Below are positions 9,755 through 18,543 of a DNA stretch of 64,000 nucleotides, piece after piece; positions within the stretch are counted from its first letter, which is position 1; every line of letters starts with the position of its first letter. The DNA comes from Hyphomicrobiales bacterium (GTDB lineage Bacteria > Pseudomonadota > Alphaproteobacteria > Rhizobiales > Rhizobiaceae), in the NCBI GenBank assembly GCA_900471605.1, contig UCEY01000016.1, forward strand, positions 124,001 through 188,000, read 5' to 3'. The notes beneath the pieces were generated by a model. It was not told the origin of the DNA and made no database searches. It worked only from the letters and a program-made list of their open reading frames with translations. Position numbers and translations under genes: made by a program.

Positions 9755-10100
9755 ATCGACCCGTGAACTCCTAACGCTAGGTGGCTGGAAAGACTTGGAA
9801 TTCTGGCCTTTTCGCAAGGAGGTTATGATCCACTGGATCAGACCCTTCGAAGGCGACCAGCCCGGCGTGGCACTCCTCAAATACGAGGCCGGCGCCGGCG
9901 TGCCGCGCCATCGCCACGAGGGGCTCGAAACCATCCTCGTGCTCGAGGGCGTGCAGTCCGACGAGGCTGGCGATTACGGCCGCGGCAGCTATATCGTCAA
10001 TGCGCCGGGCACCGAACACTCCGTCTGGAGCGATACCGGCTGCGTCGTGCTGATCCAGTGGGATCGGCCGGTGACAATATTGGAAGAGGAAATGGCATGA
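9747..10100 (+). CDS. Cupin domain protein
   Basis: Small (117 aa) single-domain cupin. The metal-binding motif is visible as PRHRHEG...ETILVLEG (motif 1) and APGTEHSVWS (motif 2), giving three His and one Glu. It resembles the anti-ECF-sigma ChrR-type cupins, but no sigma factor is near. It overlaps the upstream hydrolase by 8 bp and the allophanate hydrolase start by 4 bp (ATGA), so it is an integral member of the operon. A role in sensing or in an isomerisation/decarboxylation step, for example of carboxybiuret or allophanate-like intermediates, is possible but unproven. Confidence 0.8.
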   Translation: MPESTRELLTLGGWKDLEFWPFRKEVMIHWIRPFEGDQPGVALLKYEAGAGVPRHRHEGLETILVLEGVQSDEAGDYGRGSYIVNAPGTEHSVWSDTGCVVLIQWDRPVTILEEEMA

Positions 10101-11935
10101 GCCTGCCGGAAAAGACACCTGCCTTCGATATCGCCTCGCTGCACGCGTTTTACCAGGATGGCGGCAGCGTAGCGCAGATCGTCGAAGCGGTTTTCGCACG
10201 CATCGCCGAGGTGGATGATCCAGGCATCTTCATCCATCTGGCCGACAGGGCCGCGGTGCTGGCCGAAGCCGCCGAACTCGGGGCGTTCGATCCGGCACGG
10301 CCGCTGTTCGGCATTCCCTTTGCCGTCAAGGACAATATCGATGTCGCCGGTTTGCCGACCACCGCTGCCTGCCCGGATTATGCCTATGTGCCCGGAAAGG
10401 ATGCGACTGTCGTCCAGCTGCTCAAGGCGGCCGGCGCCCTCGTCATCGGCAAGACCAATCTCGACCAGTTCGCGACCGGCCTCGTCGGGGTCCGCTCGCC
10501 CTATCCGATTCCGAGGAATGTCATCGACGCGACGCTCGTACCCGGCGGCTCCTCTTCCGGTTCGGCGGTCGCAACGGCGCAAGGCATCGTCAGTTTCGCT
10601 CTAGGCACCGATACCGCCGGCTCCGGCCGCATCCCGGCCGGCCTCAACAATATCGTCGGGCTGAAGCCGAGCGTCGGTGCGCTGTCGACCACAGGCGTCA
10701 TTCCCGCCTGCCGCACGCTCGACTGCGTCTCGATTTTCGCGCTGACCGCGGACGATGCCTGGAAAGTCTTCTCCGTCGCCGCAAAATACGACGAGACGGA
10801 CGCCTATTCGAAGGCCGTTCCGGTTAGCGGCTTCGGCTCGGCGCCTCCGGTGCTGACCATCGGCGTGCCGGCCAAAACGGACTTGCAGTTCTTCGGCGAC
10901 ACCGTCATGGAAGCAGCCTATGGCGACGCCCTGTCGATGCTCGCAAGGCTCGGACATCGCATCGTCGAAGTGCCCTTCGGCGAGTTCTACAAGGTCGCCA
11001 ACCTTCTTTATGAAGGCGCCTGGGTGGCCGAACGTTATGCGGCGGTAAAACCCTTCTTCGACGCCAGGGAAGAAAGTTTTCACCCGGTCACGCGAAAAAT
11101 CTACGGCGGCGCCAAATCGCTCTCCGCAGCCGATGCCTTCAAGGGCTTTTATGCGCTGCAGGCGCTCAGGAAAGCGCTGGCGCCGCGGATCGCCTCGGTG
11201 GACCTCTTCTGCGTGCCGACCGCGCCGACCCACTATACCCGCGCGGATCTCGCGGCGGAGCCGATCCGGGAAAACTCCCGGCTCGGCACCTATACGAACT
11301 TCGTCAACCTGCTCGACATGTGCGGTATCGCCGTGCCGACCGGCACCCGTGCCGACGGTCTGCCGGCCAGCGTCACGCTGCTCGCCCCCTTCGGCAGCGA
11401 CGGCCTCACCGCGTCACTGGCCCGTGACCTTCACCAGGCAAGCGGCCTCACGCTCGGCGCCACCGGCTGGCCGCTGCCCGCGCCGGCCGAAATTCCCGCG
11501 GCCGTCGCCGGCGATGACCTGATCGACGTCGTCGTGGTCGGCGCCCACCTTTCCGGCATGCCGCTCAACCACCAGCTCACCGATCTCGGCGGCACCTTTT
11601 CCCGCACCGCCCGGACGTCCGCCGCCTACAAGCTCTACGCGCTGGCCGGCACGATGCCGCCGAAACCCGGCATGATCCGCGTCGCCGAGGGCGAAGGGGG
11701 CGAGATCGAGGTCGAGGTCTGGAAGCTCACGCCTGCGGCCTTCGGCCTGTTCGTCGCGGCAATCCCGCCGCCGCTTGGCATCGGCACCGTCACGCTGTCG
11801 GACGGCACGTCGGCCAAGGGGTTTCTGGCCGAACCGTTCGCGCTTCAGGGCGCACTCGACATCACGACCTATGGCGGCTGGCGCGCCTATATCAAGGAAT
11901 TGTCGTCGCTCCAGCGGGTCGGCAAGGCCGGCTGA
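10097..11935 (+). CDS. atzF: Allophanate hydrolase (amidase-signature family)
   Basis: Hydrolyses allophanate to ammonia and carbon dioxide, the last step of biuret and cyanurate breakdown. The 612-residue length matches AtzF: an amidase domain (about 1-460) plus a C-terminal allophanate hydrolase domain (about 470-600) with a conserved SGMPLN motif. The Ser-cisSer-Lys triad is visible: Lys78 (FAVKDN), Ser152 (PGGSSSGS) and Ser176 (DTAGSGRIPA), with the same spacing as in Pseudomonas AtzF. The ATG at 10097 overlaps the cupin stop; a longer frame from 10058 would lie inside the cupin gene. No biotin carboxylase is present, so it serves biuret rather than urea carboxylation. Confidence 0.93.
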   Translation: MSLPEKTPAFDIASLHAFYQDGGSVAQIVEAVFARIAEVDDPGIFIHLADRAAVLAEAAELGAFDPARPLFGIPFAVKDNIDVAGLPTTAACPDYAYVPGKDATVVQLLKAAGALVIGKTNLDQFATGLVGVRSPYPIPRNVIDATLVPGGSSSGSAVATAQGIVSFALGTDTAGSGRIPAGLNNIVGLKPSVGALSTTGVIPACRTLDCVSIFALTADDAWKVFSVAAKYDETDAYSKAVPVSGFGSAPPVLTIGVPAKTDLQFFGDTVMEAAYGDALSMLARLGHRIVEVPFGEFYKVANLLYEGAWVAERYAAVKPFFDAREESFHPVTRKIYGGAKSLSAADAFKGFYALQALRKALAPRIASVDLFCVPTAPTHYTRADLAAEPIRENSRLGTYTNFVNLLDMCGIAVPTGTRADGLPASVTLLAPFGSDGLTASLARDLHQASGLTLGATGWPLPAPAEIPAAVAGDDLIDVVVVGAHLSGMPLNHQLTDLGGTFSRTARTSAAYKLYALAGTMPPKPGMIRVAEGEGGEIEVEVWKLTPAAFGLFVAAIPPPLGIGTVTLSDGTSAKGFLAEPFALQGALDITTYGGWRAYIKELSSLQRVGKAG

Positions 11936-11949
11936 CCGGCATCCGCCGG

Positions 11950-12885
11950 TCAGGCTGCCCTCGAATTGCGGCGGATGACCTGCGGCGGCTGGCCGAGTAT
12001 GCGCAGGAAAGCCCGGCGCATGCGTTCGCGGTCGGCAAAGCCGGTTTCGTCGGCGATCACGTCCATGGAATGGCGGCCCTGCTCCATCAGCAGGCGCGCC
12101 GCCTCGACGCGGATGTTCTCGACCGCCTTTGCCGGGGACTGACCGGTCTCGGCCCGGAAGGCGCGGCTGAACTGGCGCGGGCTCAAGCCTGCGACATCCG
12201 CCAGTTCCTCCACCGACAAAGCATTCTTGAGGTGGCCATTGGCATAGATCAGCGTCTTCTGGATGCGGTCGGATTTAGGCTCGAGTTCGAGCAGGCTCGA
12301 AAACTGGGACTGGCCGCCGCTGCGGCGATGGTGGACGACGAGCTTGCGGGCGGCGGAGCGCGCGATCTCCGGCCCGTGATCCTTCTCGACCATGGCCAGC
12401 GCCAGATCGATGCCGGCCGTCATGCCGGCGGACGTCCAGACCGTCCCGTCGATGATGAAGATGCGGTCCTCTTCGACGCAGACGGCCGGGAATCTTGACT
12501 GGAGCTCGCGAGCGAAGGCCCAGTGCGTGGTGGCGCGGCGGCCGGACAATATGCCGGCCTCCGCCAGCGCGAAGGCACCAATACAGGGAGCGGCAAGCCG
12601 GCGCACGGTTGTCGCCGACCTCCGCACGAAATCGAGGAGGCCCGGCGAGAACGACGGCACCTGCATGCCGGCGCCGATCATCACCGTGTCGAATTCCGTC
12701 GCATCGAAGCGCTGCGTATCGACGGCAAAACCCGCGGAGGAACGGACAAGCCCACCCTCCTCCGACAGCATGGTGATCGAATAGGCATCATCGTCCAGCA
12801 TCGTGTTTGCCACTTCGAACACCGTGATCGCGGCAAATCCCATGACCTGGAAATCCGGGAAAATGACGAAACCGATACGATGCAT
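11950..12885 (-). CDS. GlxA family transcriptional regulator (DJ-1/PfpI + AraC HTH)
   Basis: A 311-residue regulator. The N-terminal DJ-1/PfpI-like domain (about 1-170) keeps a Cys at the nucleophile elbow (APCIGAFALAEAG), and the C-terminal part (about 215-305) has two AraC helix-turn-helices (VEELADVAGLSPRQFSRAF and the second MDVIADETGFADRERM segment). Members sense small metabolites such as carnitine, choline derivatives or amino acids. The ATG at 12885 has a tgagg stretch at good distance; a GTG four codons upstream is also possible. It is convergent with atzF (14 bp apart) and downstream of the SDR gene on the same strand, so it may control that gene. Confidence 0.88.
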   Translation of the reverse strand: MHRIGFVIFPDFQVMGFAAITVFEVANTMLDDDAYSITMLSEEGGLVRSSAGFAVDTQRFDATEFDTVMIGAGMQVPSFSPGLLDFVRRSATTVRRLAAPCIGAFALAEAGILSGRRATTHWAFARELQSRFPAVCVEEDRIFIIDGTVWTSAGMTAGIDLALAMVEKDHGPEIARSAARKLVVHHRRSGGQSQFSSLLELEPKSDRIQKTLIYANGHLKNALSVEELADVAGLSPRQFSRAFRAETGQSPAKAVENIRVEAARLLMEQGRHSMDVIADETGFADRERMRRAFLRILGQPPQVIRRNSRAA

Positions 12886-12935
12886 GGCAGACCTCACTCA
12901 TGTCAGTGCAGAATGGCCGATTTCCGGGCCGGGAT

Positions 12936-13745
12936 CTACGCCGCTTTCGATACGACCTTGTAGCGGTCGGCAGGAAGGGTGCGCGAAAGGTTCGGCAGCA
13001 TCTTCTGGCGAGCCGCCTCATAGGCCTGCCAGTCGGCGAGATCCGGAAGCGCGGGAATCGTCACCAGTTCGCCCTGATCAAGACCGGCAAGCGCCGCATC
13101 GACCATATCCTCGGCGGACATGACGATCTCGGCCGGCAGGTGTTCCAGCGGCGTGCCCGCGACACCCCAGAAGTCGGTGGCGGTCGCTCCCGGCAGCACG
13201 GCCTGAACCGTCACGCCCTTTTCCGAGAGTTCGTGATGCAGCGACTGGCTGAAGGCGAGCACGAAGGCCTTGCTGCCGCCATAGACGCCGTTCAGCACTT
13301 CCGGGCCGATCGCCACGATCGAGGAAATGTTGATGATCGTGCCGCGGCCGCGGGCGACGAAGCCGGGGGCGGCAGCATAGGTGAGCCGCATCAGCGCATT
13401 GACATTGAGCGCCAGCATCTCCTCCATCTTGCCGATATCCGACGACAGCAGCGGCGCGGTGGCTCCGAGGCCGGCATTGTTGACCAGCACCCCGATGCTC
13501 TGATCGTTGCGCAGCACCTCTTCGATCCGGGCGAGATCGGCCTTGTCGGAAAGGTCGGCCGGGATGACTTCGACGGAACGGCCGGTCTCGTCGCTGATGC
13601 GGCGGGCGAGCGTATCAAGCTTGTCGCGACTGCGGGCGACGAGGATCAGGTCGTGACCGCGGCGGGCGAGACGCTGCGCATAGATGGCCCCGATGCCGGA
13701 CGATGCGCCGGTAATGAGGGCAGCGCCCTTCGAAAGAGTGGACAT
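12936..13745 (-). CDS. SDR family NAD(P)-dependent oxidoreductase
   Basis: A 269-residue classical short-chain dehydrogenase. The nucleotide-binding motif GASSGIG lies near residue 12, NNAG near 90, the catalytic Ser in ISSIVA and the YxxxK pair in YGGSK. The ATG at 13745 is preceded by aggag; the frame extends 21 codons further upstream without a ribosome site. The stop lies 50 bp from the GlxA-type regulator gene on the same strand, suggesting a two-gene unit. The substrate cannot be read from sequence; the C-terminal half resembles the broad short-chain ketone/alcohol group. Confidence 0.85.
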   Translation of the reverse strand: MSTLSKGAALITGASSGIGAIYAQRLARRGHDLILVARSRDKLDTLARRISDETGRSVEVIPADLSDKADLARIEEVLRNDQSIGVLVNNAGLGATAPLLSSDIGKMEEMLALNVNALMRLTYAAAPGFVARGRGTIINISSIVAIGPEVLNGVYGGSKAFVLAFSQSLHHELSEKGVTVQAVLPGATATDFWGVAGTPLEHLPAEIVMSAEDMVDAALAGLDQGELVTIPALPDLADWQAYEAARQKMLPNLSRTLPADRYKVVSKAA

Positions 13746-13924
13746 TGTGGTTCTCCTGGGCGCCCCATGCGCCTGAGGAAGAACTACCTTCAGAACGCCT
13801 TGGCTCAAATGTCATATAAGCCACCTTTTAGGACACGAGCATTTCTAAAAGCTGCGAATGCCGGGAACACCTTCCGGTACCGGCCGTTCAGATGGCGCGC
13901 CGGTCGGGCGCTGGAGGAGAAATC

Positions 13925-14110
13925 ATGGGTATCGAACAGGCACCAACCGAAAAGGGCAAGGAATCCGCGCGCGGTCTGAAACAGAGCACCCGTAAGGAAG
14001 AGAAGAAGGTCGAGGCCAGGAAGGGTTCGGATCTCGCCAAGGGCGCCGACCGTTTCGAGGAAAGGTCGAAAAGCTCCGACGGCAAGAGCGCCGGCGCCAA
14101 GCAGAAGTAG
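13925..14110 (+). CDS. Small charged hypothetical protein (61 aa)
   Basis: No family recognised. The peptide begins MGIEQAPTEKG and is almost entirely Lys, Glu, Ser, Ala and Gly, with no hydrophobic core, so it is probably disordered. The start is supported by a ggaggag ribosome-binding site at about 13913-13919. Similar short Lys/Glu-rich proteins occur in rhizobia, sometimes among general stress proteins; that link is only a guess. The gene stands alone between a minus-strand SDR and a minus-strand LysR gene. Confidence 0.5.
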   Translation: MGIEQAPTEKGKESARGLKQSTRKEEKKVEARKGSDLAKGADRFEERSKSSDGKSAGAKQK

Positions 14111-14128
14111 AGCGCAAATCGCCCTGCC

Positions 14129-15040
14129 CTACATCGTCCAGGTCTCGCTGACGCGACGGATGCATTGCAGTAGATTGACCGTCGGCGGCGTCATCAGGCC
14201 CTTCTTGCGGCGGTAGACGCGAAAGGTGCGCTGCCAGTCGAGTTCGGGCACGTTCACGCGTGCCATGTTCCCCCGTTCGACCTCTTCGCGGACGAGCGGC
14301 AGCGGCATCCAGCAGCAGAGCGCCTCCGAAAGCACCGCGGCCTTCAGGACCGGCACCGAACGGGAGACGATCGACGGCGCGTCCGGCTCCAGCGCGTTGT
14401 CGTGGAAGCGCCGCTGCCATTCCCGCACCGTCGGCGTTCCCGGAGGCGGCAGGGCCCAGCCGAAACGAGCCGCCTCGGCAAGCGTCACATGCTCCCGCAG
14501 GACGACCGGATGATCGGACCGTGCAAAGACGGACACCGTGTCGTGCATGAAATCAGGCGTCGCGATGATGATGTCGTCGTCGAGATAGGGCTCCGGCGAG
14601 ATGGCGATGTCGATCGTGCCGCCCTTCAGCCCCTCCAGCACCCGATCCTCTAGATCCTCGATCACCTGGTATTGCACTTCCGGGTGCTGTTCGCGCATCT
14701 CGCGGATGACGGCGATGATGAAGCCGCTGACGACGCTGGCGACACCGCCGATCCTGACCACCCCGCGGCTGGCGCCCCGCATCTGCTGTATGACATCCGT
14801 CGCATTGCCGATCTCGGAAACGACCAGCTTGGCATAGGGAAGCAGCGCATCGCCGAACACAGTCGGCACCACGCCGCGGGTGGTGCGTTCGAACAGGGGA
14901 ACGCCATAGCTGTCTTCCAGCCGCTTCAGCATGCGGGTAATCGCCGGCTGCGTCATGTTGAGCGCCGTCGCGGCCGCGCCTAAGCTTCCGCGCCGCGCGC
15001 ATTCCAGAACGATTTGAGCCGATCGTACATCCAAAGTCAT
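14129..15040 (-). CDS. LysR family transcriptional regulator
   Basis: A 303-residue LysR protein. The N-terminal HTH (about 1-62) reads ARRGSLGAAATALNMTQPAITRMLKRLEDSYG in the usual order (shown in pieces), followed by the two-lobed inducer domain (about 90-295). It is divergent from the decarboxylase/aldehyde dehydrogenase fusion gene at 15165 with 124 bp between, and a dyad lies in that space. By the usual LysR arrangement it should autoregulate and activate that gene in response to its substrate. Confidence 0.9.
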   Translation of the reverse strand: MTLDVRSAQIVLECARRGSLGAAATALNMTQPAITRMLKRLEDSYGVPLFERTTRGVVPTVFGDALLPYAKLVVSEIGNATDVIQQMRGASRGVVRIGGVASVVSGFIIAVIREMREQHPEVQYQVIEDLEDRVLEGLKGGTIDIAISPEPYLDDDIIIATPDFMHDTVSVFARSDHPVVLREHVTLAEAARFGWALPPPGTPTVREWQRRFHDNALEPDAPSIVSRSVPVLKAAVLSEALCCWMPLPLVREEVERGNMARVNVPELDWQRTFRVYRRKKGLMTPPTVNLLQCIRRVSETWTM

Positions 15041-15059
15041 GCCTCTGTGTAATGGATTG

Positions 15060-15080
15060 TTGGAAATTCTTCAATTCCAA
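15060..15080. promoter_or_regulatory. Candidate LysR operator (dyad)
   Basis: The arms TTGGAA (15060-15065) and TTCCAA (15075-15080) form a perfect 6-bp inverted repeat separated by 9 bp, extendable to TTGGAAATT/AATTCCAA with one bulged A. It lies 20 bp upstream of the LysR start and 85 bp before the fusion-gene start. The position and the T-N-A type geometry fit a LysR recognition site. Confidence 0.5.
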
Positions 15081-15164
15081 GACAGGGCGCCATCTGCAAC
15101 ACTCACCGCGCTGGGAGAAGCGCTCAGGGTGCGAACCCTGCCGGCCGGGAGGAGGCCTGAAGTC

Positions 15165-18100
15165 ATGAACAAGATGTCGCTGGATTTCCTGTCCGGCAGC
15201 ACGAAGCTGCGTGGACAGACGGTAAGCGAGGCGGTTTTCGACTTTCTGAGACAGAAGGGCATCGACCGCATCTTCGGCAATCCCGGCTCGACCGAACTGC
15301 CGATGTTCGTCAACGTGCCGGAAGACTTTTCCTATGTGCTCGGCCTGCAGGAATCGATCGTCGTCGCCATGGCCGACGCCTATGCGCAGGCGAGCCGCAA
15401 GCCGGCCTTCGTCAACCTGCATTCGGCGGCCGGCCTCGGGCACGCGCTCGGCAATATCTACACGGCCTATCGCAATCGGGCGCCTCTGATCATCACCACC
15501 GGCCAGCAGAGCCGCGAACTGCTGCCGCATGATCCCTTCCTGTTCGCCGAGAGCCCGACCGACTTTCCGAAACCCTATGTGAAATGGGCCTGCGAACCCG
15601 CCCGCGCCGAGGACGTGCCGGCCGCGATCGCCCGCGCCTATCACATGGCGATGCAGGCGCCGCGCGGCCCGGTCATGGTCTCGGTTCCGCTCGGCGACTG
15701 GCAGGCCGAAGCCGCTCCGATCGCCGTCCGCGACGTGGAAACGGTGATCAGCGGACCGGCCTCGGCGATCGACGATCTCGCCCGCCGGCTGAACGAGGCC
15801 CGCGAGCCTGTGCTGGTCGTCGGACCGGGCGTCGATCTCGACGACGCCTGGGATGCGACGGTGCGGCTGGCGGAAATCCTGCAGGCCAGGGTCTGGGTGA
15901 GCCCGCTCTCGTCCCGCTGCAGCTTCCCGGAACGCCATCCTTTGTTTGCCGGCTTCCTGCCGGCCTTCCAGCCGAAGCTTTCGAACTGCCTGCACGGTTC
16001 CGATTTCGTGCTGGTACTCGGCGCGCCGGCCTTCACCTATCATTTCGCCGGCTCCGGCCCGGATATCCCCGCGGGCGCCGAACTCTTCCTGATCACCGAC
16101 GATCCGGCCCAGGCGGCGAGCGCCATCGTCGGCAACGCCATGGTCTCGAACCTGCGCGCCGCGACCGAAAGCCTCGTCTATCGCCTCCGCTGCCGCTCGC
16201 CGCGCGCCGGCGGTCCGGCCCGCACCATTCCGCGCCTGAAGCAGCCGAAGGGCATCACCCAGGAATTCTTCTACCAGACGCTTTCGGACGTCCGTTCGCC
16301 CGACAGCATCGTCTTCGAGGAAGCGCCGGGCGGCCGCGACGCGCTGCACGATTTCTTCCCGATCCAACGGCCCGGCGGCTTTTTCGCGACCGCCAGCGGC
16401 GGCCTGGGCTATGCCCTGCCCGGCTCGGTCGGCGCCGCCTTGACCAGGCCGGAACAGCCGGTCATCGCCGTGATCGGCGACGGGTCGAGCCTCTATTCCA
16501 TCCAGTCGATCTGGTCCGCCGTCGAATACGATGCCGATCTGATGATCGTCATCCTCAACAACGGCGGCTACAAGGTGTTGAAGGGGATTGCCGAAAGGGC
16601 AGGCTCCGGCCGCATCGACGGTGTCGATATCGGCCACATGGATTTCGTAAAAATCGCCGAGGCGCAGGGCTGTAAGGCCGTCCGCTGCGAAAAGGGCGAT
16701 GAATTGTCGTCATGCCTCCGGGACCTTCTCAAGATGAAGGGGCCGCGGCTTTTGGAAATCATTCTATCAGAGGAGGAGACTGAAATGAATGTCGCTGTCA
16801 GAAACGAACAGGTTCTGAAAACCCCCGAAAAATTCTTCATCGGCGGTGAATGGGTCGCCCCGCTCGGCACCAACAAGCTCGACGTCATCTCGCCCGTGAC
16901 CGAAGAAGTGCTGATGAGCTATCCGGAAGCCAGCAACGCCGATATCGACAAGGCCGTGGCGGCGGCCCGCGACGCCTTCGACAACGGCCCGTGGCCGCGC
17001 ATGACCTTCAAGGAGCGCGCCGGTTACCTGCGCAAGGTCGCCGACCTCCTGACCGCCCGGCTCGACGAGATCGCCAATGCCTGGACGACCCAGGTCGGCG
17101 CGCCGATCTTCCTCACCAAGAAGCTGGTCGGCCAGAACCCGGGCCTCTACAACTACTATGCCGGCCTGATCGAGAACGACGATTTCGTCAGCCACCGCAA
17201 GCGCGCCGATGGCGGCGAAGTCCGCGTCGTGCGCGAACCGGTCGGCGTCTGCGCGGCGATCACGCCGTGGAATGCGCCGATGGTACTGCTGAACTACAAG
17301 GTCTCGGCAGCGCTGGCAGCCGGTTGCACCGTTGTCGCCAAGCCCTCGCCGGAAACCCCGCTCGATGCCTACTTGCTCGCCGAATGCATCGAGCAGGCCG
17401 GCATTCCGAAGGGCGTCTTCAACCTCGTGCCGGCCGGCCGCGAAGGCGGTGATTACCTCGTTCGCCACAAGGGCATCGACAAGGTGTCGTTCACCGGCTC
17501 GACCATTGCCGGCAAGGCGATCTCCGCCGCCTGCTCCGACCGCCTGACCCGCGTCAGCCTCGAACTCGGCGGCAAGTCCGCGGCCGTGGTTCTGGACGAC
17601 GCCGATTTCACCAAGGCCCTGCCGGCCCTGATGGTCTATTCCATGCCGATCACCGGCCAGGTCTGCTTCTCGCTCACCCGTATCCTCGTGCCGGAATCCC
17701 GCAAACAGGAATTTATCGACCTCTATGTCGGAGCGGTGAAGAACATCAAGGTGGGCGATCCGGCTGATCCGACCACCCAGATGGGTCCGCTCACCATGGC
17801 GCGCCAGCTTTCCCGCGTCGAAGGTTATATCGCCGCCGGCCGCGAAGGCGGTGCGACGGTCGCCTGCGGCGGCGGCCGCCCGAAGGGCCTCGACCGCGGT
17901 TACTTCATCGAACCGACCGTCTTCACCGACGTGACCATGGACATGAAGATCGCCCAGGAGGAAATCTTCGGCCCGGTCGTGTCGATCATCACCTACAAGG
18001 ATGAGGACGAAGCGGCAAAGATCGCCAACGACACGACGTACGGCCTCTCCGGCGCGGTCTTCACGTCGCAACCGGAACGCGGTTACGCCTTTGCCCGCCG

Positions 18101-18248
18101 CATGCGCACCGGCAGCGTCACGGTCAACGGCATGATCGTCGACATCCACCATCCGTTCGGCGGCTTCAAACAGTCCGGCGTCGGCCGCGAAGGCGGTCCG
18201 GAAGGGCTCGAAAACTATTTCGAGGTCAAGACCATCCACATGGCCTGA
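15165..18248 (+). CDS. Fusion of ThDP decarboxylase (benzoylformate decarboxylase-like) and aldehyde dehydrogenase
   Basis: One uninterrupted frame of 1027 codons encodes two enzymes. Residues 1-540 are a thiamine-diphosphate enzyme like MdlC: cofactor Glu44 (GNPGSTE), active-site His86 (NLHSAAG), and the ThDP motif from GDG at 438-440 to the paired Asn (ILNN). Residues 541-1027 are an aldehyde dehydrogenase with Glu800 (LELGGK) and Cys834 (GQVCFS), 34 residues apart as usual. Together they would turn a 2-oxoacid into an aldehyde and then a carboxylate. The first ATG has gggaggagg at 15147-15155. An aggaggag site precedes Met541 (16785), so the dehydrogenase could also be made alone. There is no linker, so the fusion may be recent. 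Confidence 0.85.
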   Translation: MNKMSLDFLSGSTKLRGQTVSEAVFDFLRQKGIDRIFGNPGSTELPMFVNVPEDFSYVLGLQESIVVAMADAYAQASRKPAFVNLHSAAGLGHALGNIYTAYRNRAPLIITTGQQSRELLPHDPFLFAESPTDFPKPYVKWACEPARAEDVPAAIARAYHMAMQAPRGPVMVSVPLGDWQAEAAPIAVRDVETVISGPASAIDDLARRLNEAREPVLVVGPGVDLDDAWDATVRLAEILQARVWVSPLSSRCSFPERHPLFAGFLPAFQPKLSNCLHGSDFVLVLGAPAFTYHFAGSGPDIPAGAELFLITDDPAQAASAIVGNAMVSNLRAATESLVYRLRCRSPRAGGPARTIPRLKQPKGITQEFFYQTLSDVRSPDSIVFEEAPGGRDALHDFFPIQRPGGFFATASGGLGYALPGSVGAALTRPEQPVIAVIGDGSSLYSIQSIWSAVEYDADLMIVILNNGGYKVLKGIAERAGSGRIDGVDIGHMDFVKIAEAQGCKAVRCEKGDELSSCLRDLLKMKGPRLLEIILSEEETEMNVAVRNEQVLKTPEKFFIGGEWVAPLGTNKLDVISPVTEEVLMSYPEASNADIDKAVAAARDAFDNGPWPRMTFKERAGYLRKVADLLTARLDEIANAWTTQVGAPIFLTKKLVGQNPGLYNYYAGLIENDDFVSHRKRADGGEVRVVREPVGVCAAITPWNAPMVLLNYKVSAALAAGCTVVAKPSPETPLDAYLLAECIEQAGIPKGVFNLVPAGREGGDYLVRHKGIDKVSFTGSTIAGKAISAACSDRLTRVSLELGGKSAAVVLDDADFTKALPALMVYSMPITGQVCFSLTRILVPESRKQEFIDLYVGAVKNIKVGDPADPTTQMGPLTMARQLSRVEGYIAAGREGGATVACGGGRPKGLDRGYFIEPTVFTDVTMDMKIAQEEIFGPVVSIITYKDEDEAAKIANDTTYGLSGAVFTSQPERGYAFARRMRTGSVTVNGMIVDIHHPFGGFKQSGVGREGGPEGLENYFEVKTIHMA

Positions 18249-18272
18249 GGCCAACCGGGTTTCATCGAGAAC

Positions 18273-18308
18273 AAAAAAGGCCGCCGGGTTCATGATCCGG
18301 CGGCCTTT
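18273..18308. terminator. Bidirectional rho-independent terminator
   Basis: The 12-bp stem AAAGGCCGCCGG (18276-18287) pairs with CCGGCGGCCTTT (18297-18308) around a 9-nt loop. A6 on the left gives a U-run for minus-strand transcripts; the right side has only TTT. It lies 25 bp after the fusion gene stop and also faces the end of the minus-strand TRAP/DUF3237 operon. Confidence 0.8.
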
Positions 18309-18338
18309 CAATTGTTGTCAGGACTGGCTCCCCACTCG

Positions 18339-18421
18339 TCGTCATCCTCGGGCTCGACCCGAGGATCCACGCCCCTGGCACTGCGGATGCTGGATCCTCG
18401 GGTCGAGCCCGAGGATGACGA
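18339..18421. repeat. Intergenic palindromic element
   Basis: Two exact 31-bp inverted arms (18339-18369 and 18391-18421) flank a 21-bp loop. Each arm is itself a near-palindrome built on CCTCGGG...CCCGAGG, so the element can fold into a large double hairpin. This CATCCTCGGG-type element resembles the intergenic mosaic/palindromic repeats common in alphaproteobacteria. It sits between two convergent transcription units, next to a terminator. The 122 bases from 18422 to 18543 show nothing further. Confidence 0.8.
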
Positions 18422-18543
18422 AGGTACGCCGCCGGCTTGCCCAGATTCAACCCAAAGCAAAACCAACGCAACAGATAAGGATGACGGCAAGGTGGCTTAC
18501 CTTCTGATCTCTCAGAAGGTCCAGAGCCGGCCTAGCCGGCGGA

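Noticed and set aside
14553..16637. A 694-codon minus-strand frame opposite the decarboxylase domain
   Set aside because: Low-complexity translation and full overlap with a catalytically intact gene.
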